Source: Amycolatopsis mediterranei (GTDB lineage Bacteria > Actinomycetota > Actinomycetes > Mycobacteriales > Pseudonocardiaceae). From it: DNA of 64,000 nt. The notes below the pieces were generated by a model, which made no database searches, was not told where the DNA came from, and saw only the letters and a program-made list of their open reading frames with translations. Positions 40,208-49,981 of this stretch are shown one piece after another (the first letter of the stretch is position 1; each line of letters starts with the position of its first letter). Both the position numbers and the translations under genes were made by a program. The DNA lies in assembly GCF_026017845.1 (NCBI RefSeq), contig NZ_CP100416.1, forward strand, positions 10,448,081 to 10,512,080, read 5' to 3'.

Positions 40208-42883
40208 GTGACCGACGACAACCGCTCCTGGCCGAACCAGGAGCCAGACGGACCCCGCCGCGGCCAGTGGCCGGGTGAAGAAGCGGGACCGGCGTGGCCC
40301 GGTGAGTCGCCCCGGCGCGCCACCCCGCCTCGCGGTAACCCCGGGCCGTCCTGGCCCGCCGGCGACGAAGGTGGCCAGCAGTGGCCCGGTGAGCAGCCAC
40401 GACGTCCGCAGGCGCCGCGCGGCCAGAGCGGCGCGGCCGGCCGGCGCCAGCCGCCCCCGCCCGGCGGCCGCCGTCCCGGTCAGTCGCCCGGCTCACCGCC
40501 GCAGGGCTTCCGGCAGCCCCCGCCCGGCGGCCGCCGTCCGGAACCGGAACCCGAACGTGAGCCGGATCTCATCACCCACCACGCGCACAACGGGACCGAA
40601 GACGGCTACGAGCCGTACGACGACGACCGGTTCGACGAGTTCGCCGATGACGTCGAGCCCCAGCCGGAGCTCGACGAGAAGGGCCGCAAGGTCCTCACGC
40701 CGGCGCAGCGGAAGAAGCGCCGCTGGAAGATCATCCGGCGGGTCGCCTACGCCTGCGTCGGCGTCTTCTTCGTCGTTCCCGCGATCGCGTTCGTGATCAC
40801 CTACTTCCTGGTCGACGTGCCGACGGCGGAGGGCGTCGCGGCCCTGCAGAGCCAGCCGATCACCTACTACTACGCCGACGGCAAGACGGTGATGGGGAAG
40901 GAAGTGCCCAAGAGCGGTAACCGCCAGCTGCTCAAGCCGGGCGAGATCCCCGACGTCGTCAAGCACGCCGTGTACTCGGCCGAGGACGCGACGTTCGAGA
41001 CCAACTCCGGCTTCGACGTCACCGGCATCCTCCGCGCGGTGTTCAACCAGGCCACCGGCGGGCAGGGCGGTGGGTCGACCATCTCCCAGCAGTTCATCAA
41101 GAAGGCGACGGAGAACGACGCCCCGACGCTGACCCGCAAGTGGACCGAGCTGGCCAAGTCGTTCAAGATGAACAACCAGCAGTCCAAAGAAGAGATCATC
41201 ACCGGGTACCTGAACATCGTCTACTTCGGCCGCGGGGCGAACGGCATCCAGGCCGCCGCGAAGTCCTACTTCAACAAGGACGCCAAGGACCTCAGCGCGT
41301 CGGAAGCCGCGCTGCTGGCCGGCCTGATCCAGGGACCGAGCAAATCGGAGAACCAGGACTACGCCCAGCGCCGGTGGACGTACGTGATGGACCAGATGGT
41401 GGCCAACAAGTGGCTGCGCGCCGACGAACGCGCCACCGCGCAGTTCCCGACGCCGATCCCGAAGAACGCCAACAAGGAGCAGCAGTCGGGCAAGATGTCC
41501 TACCAGCTCCAGCAGCGGATCAAGGAAGAGCTGGGCGCGAAGGGCTACGACGAGACCAAGCTGTTCTCCACCGGCGCCAAGATCTACACCACGATCGACC
41601 CGGCGGCGCAGGACGCGGCCGATCAGGCCGTCCAGGAAGGCATGAAGGGCCAGACGGACGAGAACCTGCTCGCCGCGCTCGTGGCCGTGGACCCGAAGAC
41701 CGGCGGTGTGCTCGCCTACAACTACGGTCCGGAAACCGTCAAGGACAAGGACGGGAAGGACCAGATCGGCCAGGACCGGGCGAACCAGGCCCGCAACCCC
41801 GGGTCGTCGATCAAGCCGTTCGACCTGACCGGGTTCCTCAAGATGGGCGGGGGCCTCGGCGACATCTTCGACGGCTCGGACAAGCGCACGTTCCCCGGGG
41901 TCGCCAAGCCGGTCCGCAACGCGGGCGAGAACGAAAGCTGCGGTACGCAGTGCACGGTCGCGAAAGCGATGGAGATTTCGGCGAACACCGTGTTCTACGA
42001 CATGGTGCTGAACCACGTGAAACCGTCCGGGGTCGCGACGGCGGCGAAGCAGGCCGGCGTCCGGACGACCGACGAAGGCGGCACTGCCACGCTGTTCGCC
42101 GGAGACAACAACATCTCGCTCGGCGGTGGTAAGACCGCGGTGGCCCCGAGGGACATGGCCGCGGCGTACGCGTCGTTCGCCAGCGGCGGCACCTACCACG
42201 AGCAGCACTTCGTCTCGAAGCTGACGAACGCCCAGGACGAGGTGGAGTTCGACGAGAACAACATCAAGTCCAACCCGGCGTTCGACAACGACGCGGCGAA
42301 GAGCCAGCAGATCGCGGGCAACGTCACCGAGGCGCTGAAGCCGGTCATCTCGCACTCGGGCCTGAAGTGCCCGTCCGGCCACGAGTGCGCCGGCAAGACC
42401 GGTACGCAGCAGTACGCGCCCAAGGACAGCGACCCGGCGTCGTACGGCAACCTCAACGCCCAGACCTGGATGGTGGGTTACACCCCGTCGGTGTCCGCGG
42501 CGGTGTGGGTCGGCGGTGACGGCAACGTGCCGCTGCACGACGCGAAGAACAAGCCGATCTTCGGTTCCACGATCGCCGGCCCGACCTGGGCGAACTTCCT
42601 GAACCTCTACCTCAAGGGCAAGCCGGCGGAGAAGTTCGACAAGGTCGACCCGCTCGGCAAGAACGTCAACGAGGTGACCACGACGCCGCCGAAGCCCTCG
42701 GACACGCCGACGCCGCAGGAGCCCCCGAGCACGACGTCGTCCCAGCCGCCCCCGGAGACGTCCACCGAAACCGAGACCTCGTCTTCCCGGACGAGGACGT
42801 CCCGGCCGGGCCCGGGCGGGACCACCCCGTCGCTGCCCGGCGGCGGTGACGGGCTCGGCAGACCACCGGGTTCGGAAGGATGA
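40208..42883 (+). CDS. ponA: Class A penicillin-binding protein (ponA1-like)
   Basis: 891 residues. Layout: a cytoplasmic Pro/Arg-rich N terminus (~1-165, PPPGGRRPG-type repeats), one membrane anchor (VAYACVGVFFVVPAIAFVIT), a GT51 transglycosylase domain (SAEDATFETNSGFD, GGSTISQQFIKKAT, NIVYFGRGANGIQAAAKSYF) and a transpeptidase with SSIK (active serine), SAN and KTG (CAGKTGTQQ). A Pro/Thr/Ser-rich tail ends it. It polymerises and cross-links peptidoglycan. The catalytic glutamate is in AEDATF, lacking the common RRF. GTG start at 40208. It is followed by a terminator and a second PBP. Confidence 0.95.
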   Translation: MTDDNRSWPNQEPDGPRRGQWPGEEAGPAWPGESPRRATPPRGNPGPSWPAGDEGGQQWPGEQPRRPQAPRGQSGAAGRRQPPPPGGRRPGQSPGSPPQGFRQPPPGGRRPEPEPEREPDLITHHAHNGTEDGYEPYDDDRFDEFADDVEPQPELDEKGRKVLTPAQRKKRRWKIIRRVAYACVGVFFVVPAIAFVITYFLVDVPTAEGVAALQSQPITYYYADGKTVMGKEVPKSGNRQLLKPGEIPDVVKHAVYSAEDATFETNSGFDVTGILRAVFNQATGGQGGGSTISQQFIKKATENDAPTLTRKWTELAKSFKMNNQQSKEEIITGYLNIVYFGRGANGIQAAAKSYFNKDAKDLSASEAALLAGLIQGPSKSENQDYAQRRWTYVMDQMVANKWLRADERATAQFPTPIPKNANKEQQSGKMSYQLQQRIKEELGAKGYDETKLFSTGAKIYTTIDPAAQDAADQAVQEGMKGQTDENLLAALVAVDPKTGGVLAYNYGPETVKDKDGKDQIGQDRANQARNPGSSIKPFDLTGFLKMGGGLGDIFDGSDKRTFPGVAKPVRNAGENESCGTQCTVAKAMEISANTVFYDMVLNHVKPSGVATAAKQAGVRTTDEGGTATLFAGDNNISLGGGKTAVAPRDMAAAYASFASGGTYHEQHFVSKLTNAQDEVEFDENNIKSNPAFDNDAAKSQQIAGNVTEALKPVISHSGLKCPSGHECAGKTGTQQYAPKDSDPASYGNLNAQTWMVGYTPSVSAAVWVGGDGNVPLHDAKNKPIFGSTIAGPTWANFLNLYLKGKPAEKFDKVDPLGKNVNEVTTTPPKPSDTPTPQEPPSTTSSQPPPETSTETETSSSRTRTSRPGPGGTTPSLPGGGDGLGRPPGSEG

Positions 42884-42885
42884 CC

Positions 42886-42921
42886 CCGAAGGCCTCGCAC
42901 TGCTCAGTGCGGGGCCTTCGG
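42886..42921 (+). terminator. Terminator between the two PBP genes
   Basis: Arms CCGAAGGCC / GGCCTTCGG, extended inwards by CGCACT/AGTGCG around a 4-base loop, begin 3 bases after the ponA stop codon and are followed by CTTT. Confidence 0.75.
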
Positions 42922-43007
42922 CTTTGGTGAACCACCGCCGTCCGTGGTCCGTGTGGAGTGTCGAGGGGTCTGCGCCCGCAGCCCACCGGCGTACCGGAGG
43001 ACGGCCC

Positions 43008-45362
43008 GTGTACACCGACCGAAATCGCTCGAGGTCCGGCCGCAGGCCGGTTCCGCGTGGTCGCTACCAGCCACGCCGGCCCCTCCCGCGACTGGACGAA
43101 CCGGACGAACCGGATGACCTCGCCACCGACGTCACCCCGGTCCCACCGCCGGAACCGCGCAACCGCCGCCGCTGGAAGACGGTCCGCCGGGTGCTGTACG
43201 TGCTCTCCGGCCTGTTCTTCCTGGTGCCCGCGGTCGCCTTCGTGATCACCTACTTCGCCGTCGACGTGCCTTCACCGGACAAAGTCGCGCAGTCGCAGGG
43301 CCAGGCGGTCACCTACCTCTACGCCGACGGCACCGAGATGGGCAAGGACGTGCCCGCCGGCGGGAACCGGCAGATCCTCGACCCGGCCCAGATCCCGGAC
43401 GTCGTCAAGAAGGCCGTGATCGCCACCGAGGACGCGTCCTTCGAGACCAACTCCGGCTTCGACCTCTCCGGTATCGCGCGGGCCGCCTACAACCAGGCCA
43501 TCGGCGGCTCCGGCGGCGGCTCGACGATCTCGCAGCAGTACATCAAGAAGGCCACCGGCGACGACGCGCCGACGTTGACGCGCAAGTGGGTCGAGCTCGC
43601 GAAGTCGTTCAAGATGAACCAGACCTACGAAAAGGCGGACATCATCACCGCCTACCTCAACATCATCTACTTCGGCCGCGGCGCGTACGGGATCCAGGCG
43701 GCCGCGCAGGCGTACTTCGGCAAGGACGCCGCCCAGCTGAACTATTCCGAGGCCGCGTTGCTGGCGGGGCTGATCCAGCAGCCGGGCCGTTCGGAGAACG
43801 CGACGGTCGCCCGCGACCGGTGGGGCACGGCCCTGGATCGCATGCTGCGCAACGGGTACCTCACGGCCGCCGACCGGACGGCGGCGAAGTTCCCGACGCC
43901 GGTTCCGCTCGTCGAATCGCGGCCGGGGAACAAGCTCAACCCGTTCGTCAAGAAGCAGGTCAAGGCCGAGCTGGCCGCGGCGGGGATCCCCGAGGAGAAG
44001 TACTACTCGGGCGGGTTCCAGGTGTTCACGACGATCGACTCGAAGGCGCAGGAAGCCGCCGAGAAGGCCGTGGCCGAGGGGATGGCCGGGCAGACCGACG
44101 ACCGCATCCTCGACGCGCTGGTCGCCGTCGACCCCAAATCCGGCGGTGTGCTCGCCTACTACGGCGGCGAGCCGATCGTGAAGGGCCCGAACGGCGAGGA
44201 CCAGGCCGGCCGCGACTGGGCGGACGAAGCGCACAACCCCGGATCGTCGATGAAGCCGTTCGACCTCACGGCGTTCCTCAAGGGCGGCCGCGGGCTGAAC
44301 GCGGTGTTCGACGGCCGCTCGCCGCGGACGTTCCCCGACGTGCCGCTGCCGGTGCGCAACGCCGGCACCACCAGCAGCTGCTCCGAGCAGTGCACGGTGG
44401 CCGAGGCGATGCAGCGGTCCACCAACACCGTCTTCTACGACATGGTGCTCAACGTGACCAAGCCGGGTGGGGTGGCCGAAGCCGCGCAGGAGGCGGGCAT
44501 CCGCACGAAGAACACCGGCGGCCGCAGCGTGCTGTTCACCGGGGACAACAACATCTCCATCGGTGGTGGCCAGACGGCGGTCACACCGGCGGACATGGCC
44601 GCGGGGTACGCGACCTTCGCCGCCGGCGGTGTCCAGCACGGCCGCCACTTCGTGCAGAAGGTGACGAACTCCCAGGGCGAAACCGCCTACGAGGCCAACG
44701 TGCGCGCGACGGACGCGTTCGCGGACAACGACCGCGGCAAGAGCAGGCAGATCGCCGGGAACGTGACCGCCGCACTGGCGCCGGTGATCCCGTTCTCGCG
44801 GCTGACCTGCCCGCCCGGTCACGAGTGCGCGGGCAAGACCGGCACCCAGCAGCACACACCCGGAACCGACGAACCCGCGTCCGCGGCGAACACGAACTCG
44901 CAGACGTGGATGGTGGGCTACACGCCGTCGGTCTCCGCGGCGGTCTGGGTCGGCGGCGACGGCGACAAGGCGCTGCACGGCCCAACCGGCCAGCCGCTGA
45001 CCCCGTCCGTCGTAGCCGGTCCGGTGTGGCAGCGGTTCATGCAGCTCTACCTGACCGGGAAACCAGCTGAGCGCTTCGACCGCGTGCAGGCGATCACCTC
45101 GCCGCAGGACGACCAGCTGCAGTTCCAGCTCCAGCAGCAGCAACAACAGCAACAGTTCCAGCAACAGCAGCAACAGCAGCAACAGCAGGACCAGGACCAG
45201 CAAGAGCAGCGCTTCACCATCGGCCGCGGCGGCAACCAGGACCAGCAGCAGCAACAGCAGCAGCAACAGAACCGCGTGCGGCGCGACGGCCGGGGGCCCG
45301 GCCGCGGCAACGGGAACGACACCGGCCAGTCGAACACCGGCCAGTCGAACTTCGGCCCGTGA
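43008..45362 (+). CDS. Second class A penicillin-binding protein with polyglutamine tail
   Basis: 784 residues, a tandem paralogue of ponA: membrane anchor VLYVLSGLFFLVPAVAFVIT, GT51 (ATEDASFETNSGFD, GGSTISQQYIKKAT, NIIYFGRGAYGIQAAAQAYF) and transpeptidase SSMK, STN and KTG. The N-terminal cytoplasmic part is much shorter than in ponA. The C-terminal tail after ~700 is almost pure Gln (QLQQQQQQQQFQQQQ and similar), then Asp/Gly/Asn-rich. GTG at 43008 with GGAGG at 7 bases; longer in-frame extension back to 42846 overlaps the terminator and is unlikely. M. tuberculosis has a single ponA here, so this is a lineage-specific duplication. Confidence 0.92.
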   Translation: MYTDRNRSRSGRRPVPRGRYQPRRPLPRLDEPDEPDDLATDVTPVPPPEPRNRRRWKTVRRVLYVLSGLFFLVPAVAFVITYFAVDVPSPDKVAQSQGQAVTYLYADGTEMGKDVPAGGNRQILDPAQIPDVVKKAVIATEDASFETNSGFDLSGIARAAYNQAIGGSGGGSTISQQYIKKATGDDAPTLTRKWVELAKSFKMNQTYEKADIITAYLNIIYFGRGAYGIQAAAQAYFGKDAAQLNYSEAALLAGLIQQPGRSENATVARDRWGTALDRMLRNGYLTAADRTAAKFPTPVPLVESRPGNKLNPFVKKQVKAELAAAGIPEEKYYSGGFQVFTTIDSKAQEAAEKAVAEGMAGQTDDRILDALVAVDPKSGGVLAYYGGEPIVKGPNGEDQAGRDWADEAHNPGSSMKPFDLTAFLKGGRGLNAVFDGRSPRTFPDVPLPVRNAGTTSSCSEQCTVAEAMQRSTNTVFYDMVLNVTKPGGVAEAAQEAGIRTKNTGGRSVLFTGDNNISIGGGQTAVTPADMAAGYATFAAGGVQHGRHFVQKVTNSQGETAYEANVRATDAFADNDRGKSRQIAGNVTAALAPVIPFSRLTCPPGHECAGKTGTQQHTPGTDEPASAANTNSQTWMVGYTPSVSAAVWVGGDGDKALHGPTGQPLTPSVVAGPVWQRFMQLYLTGKPAERFDRVQAITSPQDDQLQFQLQQQQQQQQFQQQQQQQQQQDQDQQEQRFTIGRGGNQDQQQQQQQQQNRVRRDGRGPGRGNGNDTGQSNTGQSNFGP
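45117..45271 (+). repeat. CAG/CAA repeats encoding glutamine tracts
   Basis: Two blocks of mixed CAG and CAA codons (about 45117-45213 and 45242-45271) near the 3' end of the second PBP gene. Tracts are interrupted by Leu, Phe, Asp and Glu codons. Slippage-prone, so tail length may vary between strains. Confidence 0.85.
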
Positions 45363-45388
45363 GCACGCCGGACCGGCAAAAGAAGGAA

Positions 45389-45426
45389 GCCGTGACCTCG
45401 GAGCTGGGGGTCACCGAGGTCACGGC
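45389..45426. terminator. Bidirectional terminator after the second PBP gene
   Basis: Perfect 13-bp arms GCCGTGACCTCGG / CCGAGGTCACGGC, 12-base loop, between convergent genes. Confidence 0.8.
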
Positions 45427-45437
45427 CGGTCAGGGGG

Positions 45438-46484
45438 TCAGAGCTCGACCACGGTGCCTTCGACGCCCGCGCGGTGGGCCGCCTCGATCACGCGCAGGGC
45501 CTCGACCGACGACGCCGGGTCGACCGGGAACTCGCCTTCGCCGCGCAAGGCGTCGCGCACCTGGGCGTAGAACTGCTCGTAGCGGCCGACCTCGGTGGGC
45601 ACGGTCTCGACGTCCGGGCCGACGCCGAGCCTCCCGGCGTCCGACGCGGGCTCGGTGCCCCAGCCCGCGTCGCCGGGGCGCAGACCCGCCTTGATCTGCG
45701 GTTCCTGCACGTCGAGGCCGTACTTGGTGAAGGTCGCCCGGTCGCCGAGCACCCGGAACCGCGGGTTCTGCGTGCCTGCCAGCGCGGTCGCCCACAGGTG
45801 CGACCGGACGCCGTTCGCGTGGTGCAGCGCGACGAAGACGTCGTCGTCGACCTGGACGCCGGCCCGGCGGCGGTCGGTCTCGGCGTAGACGCGGGTGACC
45901 GGGCCGAACAGCTGCAGCGCCTGGTCGACGATGTGCGCGCCGAGGTCGTAGAGCAGGCCGCCGGCCTCGGCCGGGTCGCCGAACTCGCGCCAGTTGTCCT
46001 TGGGCTTCGGCACCCAGCGGTCGTAGCGGGACTCGAAGCGGAACACCTCGCCGAGCCGTCCCGAATCGAGGACCTTCCGCACGGTGAGGAAGTCGGAGTC
46101 GAGCCGCCGGTTCTGGAAGACCGTCAGGCCGACGCCCGCCGCCTTCGCCGCGCCGACGACCTGCTCGGCTTCGGCCGCGGTCGGCGCGAACGGCTTGTCG
46201 ACGACCACCGGCAGGCCGGCTTCGATCGCGCGCAGCGCGAGCGGCACGTGGGTGCGGTTCGGCGTGCTGACCACGACGAGGTCGAGATCGCCCGCCCGCT
46301 CGAACAACGCGTCGGCGTCCGGCACGATCTCCGCGCCCGGGTGGTCGATGCGGGCTTGGGCGGCGTTGCTCGACGTCGTGATCACCGCCGGCGTGAGCCC
46401 GGGCGTCGCCGCCACCAGGGGTGCGTGGAAGACGCGTCCCCCGATGCCGTACCCGAGGATCCCCACGCGCAAGTCGTCCGCCAT
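45438..46484 (-). CDS. Gfo/Idh/MocA family oxidoreductase
   Basis: 348 residues. N-terminal Rossmann fold with RVGILGYGIGGRVFHAPL; the second-sheet EKP motif appears as VVDKPFAP, whose lysine is catalytic. The C-terminal half has GGLLYDLGAHIVDQALQLFG, the usual dimer/active-site block. NAD(P)-dependent oxidation or reduction of a sugar or inositol derivative. Divergent from a ROK regulator with 55 bases between starts, so sugar control is plausible. ATG at 46484 is preferred over 46499. Confidence 0.9.
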   Translation of the reverse strand: MADDLRVGILGYGIGGRVFHAPLVAATPGLTPAVITTSSNAAQARIDHPGAEIVPDADALFERAGDLDLVVVSTPNRTHVPLALRAIEAGLPVVVDKPFAPTAAEAEQVVGAAKAAGVGLTVFQNRRLDSDFLTVRKVLDSGRLGEVFRFESRYDRWVPKPKDNWREFGDPAEAGGLLYDLGAHIVDQALQLFGPVTRVYAETDRRRAGVQVDDDVFVALHHANGVRSHLWATALAGTQNPRFRVLGDRATFTKYGLDVQEPQIKAGLRPGDAGWGTEPASDAGRLGVGPDVETVPTEVGRYEQFYAQVRDALRGEGEFPVDPASSVEALRVIEAAHRAGVEGTVVEL

Positions 46485-46539
46485 GCCGCCATTAAACAAC
46501 AGCGTTGCCTAATTGGCCAGACGTGCGAAGATCCTCTCC

Positions 46540-47598
46540 ATGGCGGACACCGGGGTGAACCTGCGCGACGTGCGCGAGCACAACCGTGCCCTGCTGCTCA
46601 CGCACATCCTGCGCGCCGGCGGCCTCAGCCGGGTCGAGCTCGCCGAACGCACCGGGCTCACCCAGCAGGCCGTCTCCAAGATCGTCCCCGAGCTGTTCGA
46701 CACCGGCCTGCTGGACGAGCAGCGGCAGCCGTCCGCCGGCGTGGGCAAACCCCGCACGGCGCTGCGCATCCGGGCGGGCGCCAAGCACGCACTCGGCGCG
46801 CGCCTCGACCGCGACGAGTACCGCGTGCTGCGCGCCAACCTCGTCGGCGAAGTCGAGGAGACGGCGGGCGGCCCGCTGCCGCCCGGCTTCACGCCCGCGC
46901 AGGCCGTCGACGCCATCGGGGCCACGGCCCGGGAGCTCGCCGACGGCTTCGACGTGCTCGGCCTCGGCCTCGGCGCGGTCGGCCCGCTGGACCACCTCGC
47001 CGGCCTGGTCCGCGACGCGACGAACATGCCCGGCTGGCACGACGTGCCCCTGCGCGAGCTGCTGGAGCAGCGCACCGGGCTGCCGGTGACGCTCGACAAG
47101 AACACCAACGCCGCCGCGTTCGCCCGGCTCTGGCCGCACGGCGAGCCGACGGCGACCGCGGTGGTGCTCGTCGGCACCGGCATCGGCGTCGGCCTGCTGA
47201 TCGACGGGCGGCTCTACCGCGGCCCGCGGACCAACGCGGGTGAGTTCGGGCACACCACGATCGCCTACGACGGGCCGCGCTGCGCCTGCGGGCGGCGCGG
47301 CTGCGTCGAGATCATGGCCAAGCAGGCACCGGACACCCGGACCGCCGCCGGCTTCCTCGGCATCGGGCTGGCCGACCTGGTGCAGGTGCTCGACCTCGAG
47401 CGGATCGTGCTGGCCGGGCGGGCGGTCCGGGACGAGCCGGACGTCCACCGGGAAGCCGTCTCGGCCCGGCTCGAGGAACTGCTGCCGCTGCCGCACTGGC
47501 AGCGGATCGAGGTCGTCGAAGACGCCTCGGGCGAGGAGATCGTCACCCGCGGCGCGGCCGCGGAGGTCCTGGCCTCGTACTACGCGAATCCGGCATGA
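46540..47598 (+). CDS. ROK family regulator/kinase homologue
   Basis: 352 residues. N-terminal winged helix (REHNRALLLTHILRAGGLSRVELAERTGLTQQAVSKIVPEL), then the ROK sugar-kinase fold: VGTGIGVGLLIDG, NAGEFGHTTI and the zinc motif CACGRRGCVE. It is shorter than usual because the helix pair that normally follows the zinc motif (about 40 residues) is largely missing before GFLGIGLADLVQVLDLERIVLAG. Family members repress sugar genes. Likely partner: the divergent Gfo/Idh gene. Confidence 0.88.
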   Translation: MADTGVNLRDVREHNRALLLTHILRAGGLSRVELAERTGLTQQAVSKIVPELFDTGLLDEQRQPSAGVGKPRTALRIRAGAKHALGARLDRDEYRVLRANLVGEVEETAGGPLPPGFTPAQAVDAIGATARELADGFDVLGLGLGAVGPLDHLAGLVRDATNMPGWHDVPLRELLEQRTGLPVTLDKNTNAAAFARLWPHGEPTATAVVLVGTGIGVGLLIDGRLYRGPRTNAGEFGHTTIAYDGPRCACGRRGCVEIMAKQAPDTRTAAGFLGIGLADLVQVLDLERIVLAGRAVRDEPDVHREAVSARLEELLPLPHWQRIEVVEDASGEEIVTRGAAAEVLASYYANPA

Positions 47599-47646
47599 TC
47601 ACCGCCTTCACCACCGCGCACGCCGATCACCGATACGATCCGCCTC

Positions 47647-49197
47647 GTGCCAGAGGAGACCACGCGGGAGCCGGAACCCGGCCCGGTGACGCTGACCCGG
47701 GCGGAACGGATCGTCCCGAGCTGGAACGAGCCGCTCGCGGCGGCGGTCACCAGACCCCTCGGCGGCCCGCTCGGTGAGCACGCGGCGGTCGGCAGGCACT
47801 GGTTCTGGTCGCCCCAGCGCGTCGGGCTGCTGCTGGCCACGCTGGCGCTGATGCTGTGCTGGTTCGGCAAGGGCTCCTGCATCCAGCAGTACCAGGACTC
47901 CAGCGGCGCCACCCAGCTCGACTGGCGCGCGGGCCGCCCGTTCGTGGCCATGTGCTACTCCGACATCGTGCCGCTCTACGGCTCCGAGCGGCTCGACCGG
48001 CCGGCCACCTTCCCGTACTACACGTCGTGGAAGGAAAGCTCGCAGACCGCCGAGAACAACACCCGGTACATGGAGTACCCGGTGCTCACCGGCCTCTTCC
48101 AGTGGGCGAACGCGAAGCTCGCGGCGGGCTGGCTGAACGTCGCCGAGACCGGCTGGCTGCCCGGCGCGCTGCCGGTGGCGATCTACTTCGACATCACGGC
48201 GTTCTTCCTGGCGGTCGCCTGGCTGGTCACCGTGTGGGCGACCGGCCGGACGATGAGACGCCGCCCGTGGGACATGGTTCTGGTGGCGATCTCGCCGCTG
48301 GTGCTGGTGCACGCGTTCACCAACTTCGACGCGATCGCGACCGCGTTCACCGCAACCGGCCTGCTCGCCTGGGCGCGCAAGCGCCCGCTGCTCGCCGGCG
48401 TCCTGCTCGGGCTGGGCGCGACGGCGAAGCTCTACCCGCTCTTCCTGCTCGGCGTGCTGTTCGCGCTCTGCCTGCGCGCGGGCAAGCTGACGCCGTTCTG
48501 GAAGACCGCGGGCGCCGCCGTGGTGACGTGGCTGGCGGTGAACGCGCCGTTCATCCTCACCGCGACCCGCGGCTGGTGGGAGTTCTTCCGGATGAGCGCC
48601 CTGCGGCCGATGGACCCGGACTCGCTGTACAACGTCTTCTCCTACACCAGCGGCTGGGCCGGGTTCGACGGCGTGCTGCAGAAGAACCAGACGCCGACCT
48701 ACCTCAACATCACGGTGGCCGTGCTGTTCCTGACCTGCTGCGCCGGGATCGCCTACCTCGCGCTGGCCGCGCCACGCCGGCCGCGCGTCGGCCAGCTCGC
48801 GTTCCTCGTCGTGGCCGCGTTCCTGCTGACGAACAAGGTGTGGAGCCCGCAGTACTCGCTGTGGCTCGTCCCGCTGGCGGTGCTCGCGATCCCGCGCTGG
48901 CGGCTGCTGCTCGGCTGGATGCTGATCGACGCCGTCGTCTGGGTGCCGCGGATGTTCTACTACCTCGGCGTCGACCACAAGGGCCTGCCCGAGGGCTGGT
49001 TCCTCGGCACGGTCGTGGTCCGCGACCTCGCCGTCATCGGGCTGTGCGTGCTGGTCGTCCGGGAGATCTACCGCCCGGCCACCGACCTGGTGCGGATGGA
49101 CGGCGACGACGACCCGGCCGGCGGCTTCCTCGACGGCGCCCGGGACGTGATCATCCCGAACGCCACCCGGCGCCGCCGGAAGGCCGTCGGCGTTTGA
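47647..49197 (+). CDS. GT87 family polyprenyl-phosphate-dependent glycosyltransferase
   Basis: 516 residues, about twelve membrane segments, homologous by context and pattern to Rv0051 (DUF2029/GT87). The first extracytoplasmic loop holds the acidic site region (FVAMCYSDIVPLYGSERLD). GT87 enzymes such as PimE and MptB-like mannosyltransferases use polyprenyl-phosphate sugars outside the membrane for lipoglycan synthesis. Donor and acceptor here are not known. GTG at 47647, 48 bases after the ROK gene. Confidence 0.88.
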   Translation: MPEETTREPEPGPVTLTRAERIVPSWNEPLAAAVTRPLGGPLGEHAAVGRHWFWSPQRVGLLLATLALMLCWFGKGSCIQQYQDSSGATQLDWRAGRPFVAMCYSDIVPLYGSERLDRPATFPYYTSWKESSQTAENNTRYMEYPVLTGLFQWANAKLAAGWLNVAETGWLPGALPVAIYFDITAFFLAVAWLVTVWATGRTMRRRPWDMVLVAISPLVLVHAFTNFDAIATAFTATGLLAWARKRPLLAGVLLGLGATAKLYPLFLLGVLFALCLRAGKLTPFWKTAGAAVVTWLAVNAPFILTATRGWWEFFRMSALRPMDPDSLYNVFSYTSGWAGFDGVLQKNQTPTYLNITVAVLFLTCCAGIAYLALAAPRRPRVGQLAFLVVAAFLLTNKVWSPQYSLWLVPLAVLAIPRWRLLLGWMLIDAVVWVPRMFYYLGVDHKGLPEGWFLGTVVVRDLAVIGLCVLVVREIYRPATDLVRMDGDDDPAGGFLDGARDVIIPNATRRRRKAVGV

Positions 49198-49207
49198 ACC
49201 CAGCCGT

Positions 49208-49981
49208 CTAACCGAGCTGTTCCCGCAGGTAGGCGATGTCGGCGGCCTGCCCATCGGCCGGCGTCTCGACGACGACCGGGGCGCCCGCCTCGCGGGCGAC
49301 GGCGACCAGCACCTCGGGGTCGATCGTCCCGTCGCCCTGCACGACGTTGGCGTGCCGGTCGCGGGTCGAGCCGAACTCGTCGCGGGAGTTGTTGAGGTGC
49401 ACCAGGTCGATCCGGCCGGTGATGGCCTTGACTCGTCCGACGGCGGTCGCCAGGTCCCAGCCCGCGGCGAACGCGTGGCAGGTGTCGAGGCAGAACCCGG
49501 CGCCGAACTCGCCGACCTTGTCCCACAGCCGGGCGATGACGTCGAGGTCGCGGGTCATCGCGTTCTCGCCGCCGGCGGTGTTCTCGATCAGGATCGGGAC
49601 CTTGAAGCCGCCCTTCTCCTGCTCCCGCTCGAACAGCTTGCGCCAGTTGTCCAGGCCGGCCTCGGCGTCGTCGTTCGCCCCGACGTGCCCGCCGTGCACG
49701 ATCAGGCCCTTCGCGCCGATCGCGGCCGCACCGTCCGCGTGCTGGGTGACGTTCTTGCGGGACGGGATCCGGATCCGGTTGTTCAGCGAAGCCACGTTGA
49801 TGAGGTACGGCGAGTGGATGAACACCTCGACCGGGTCGGCCTTGATGGCTTCGCCGTGCGGATGCGGCTTCGGGGCCTTCCAGCCCTGCGGGTCGGAGAG
49901 GAAGAACTGGACGACTTCGGCTTTGCGCTCGACGACCGCGGGCAACGGGTCGTCGTCACGGACATGGGCGCCAATCAGCAT
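49208..49981 (-). CDS. nfo: Endonuclease IV (deoxyribonuclease IV)
   Basis: 257 residues, TIM barrel. Zinc ligand motifs: GAHV, FIHSPYLINVAS, IVHGGHVG, ILIENTAGG (Glu), FCLDTCHAFAAGWD, HLNNSRDEFGSTRDRH and PVVVETP. The enzyme cuts the backbone 5' to abasic sites in base-excision repair. The length is a little short (usually 270-285). ATG at 49981. Convergent with the GT87 gene (10 bases apart). Its 5' neighbour is the three-gene surface cluster. Confidence 0.94.
   Translation of the reverse strand: MLIGAHVRDDDPLPAVVERKAEVVQFFLSDPQGWKAPKPHPHGEAIKADPVEVFIHSPYLINVASLNNRIRIPSRKNVTQHADGAAAIGAKGLIVHGGHVGANDDAEAGLDNWRKLFEREQEKGGFKVPILIENTAGGENAMTRDLDVIARLWDKVGEFGAGFCLDTCHAFAAGWDLATAVGRVKAITGRIDLVHLNNSRDEFGSTRDRHANVVQGDGTIDPEVLVAVAREAGAPVVVETPADGQAADIAYLREQLG

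Noticed and set aside
40493..45266. Long open frames antisense to both PBP genes
   Set aside because: They mirror the PBP codons; the Leu-rich end is only the complement of the Gln repeats.
45117..45271. CRISPR-like or minisatellite array
   Set aside because: The repetition is simple CAG/CAA codons inside a PBP reading frame; there are no spacers or cas genes.
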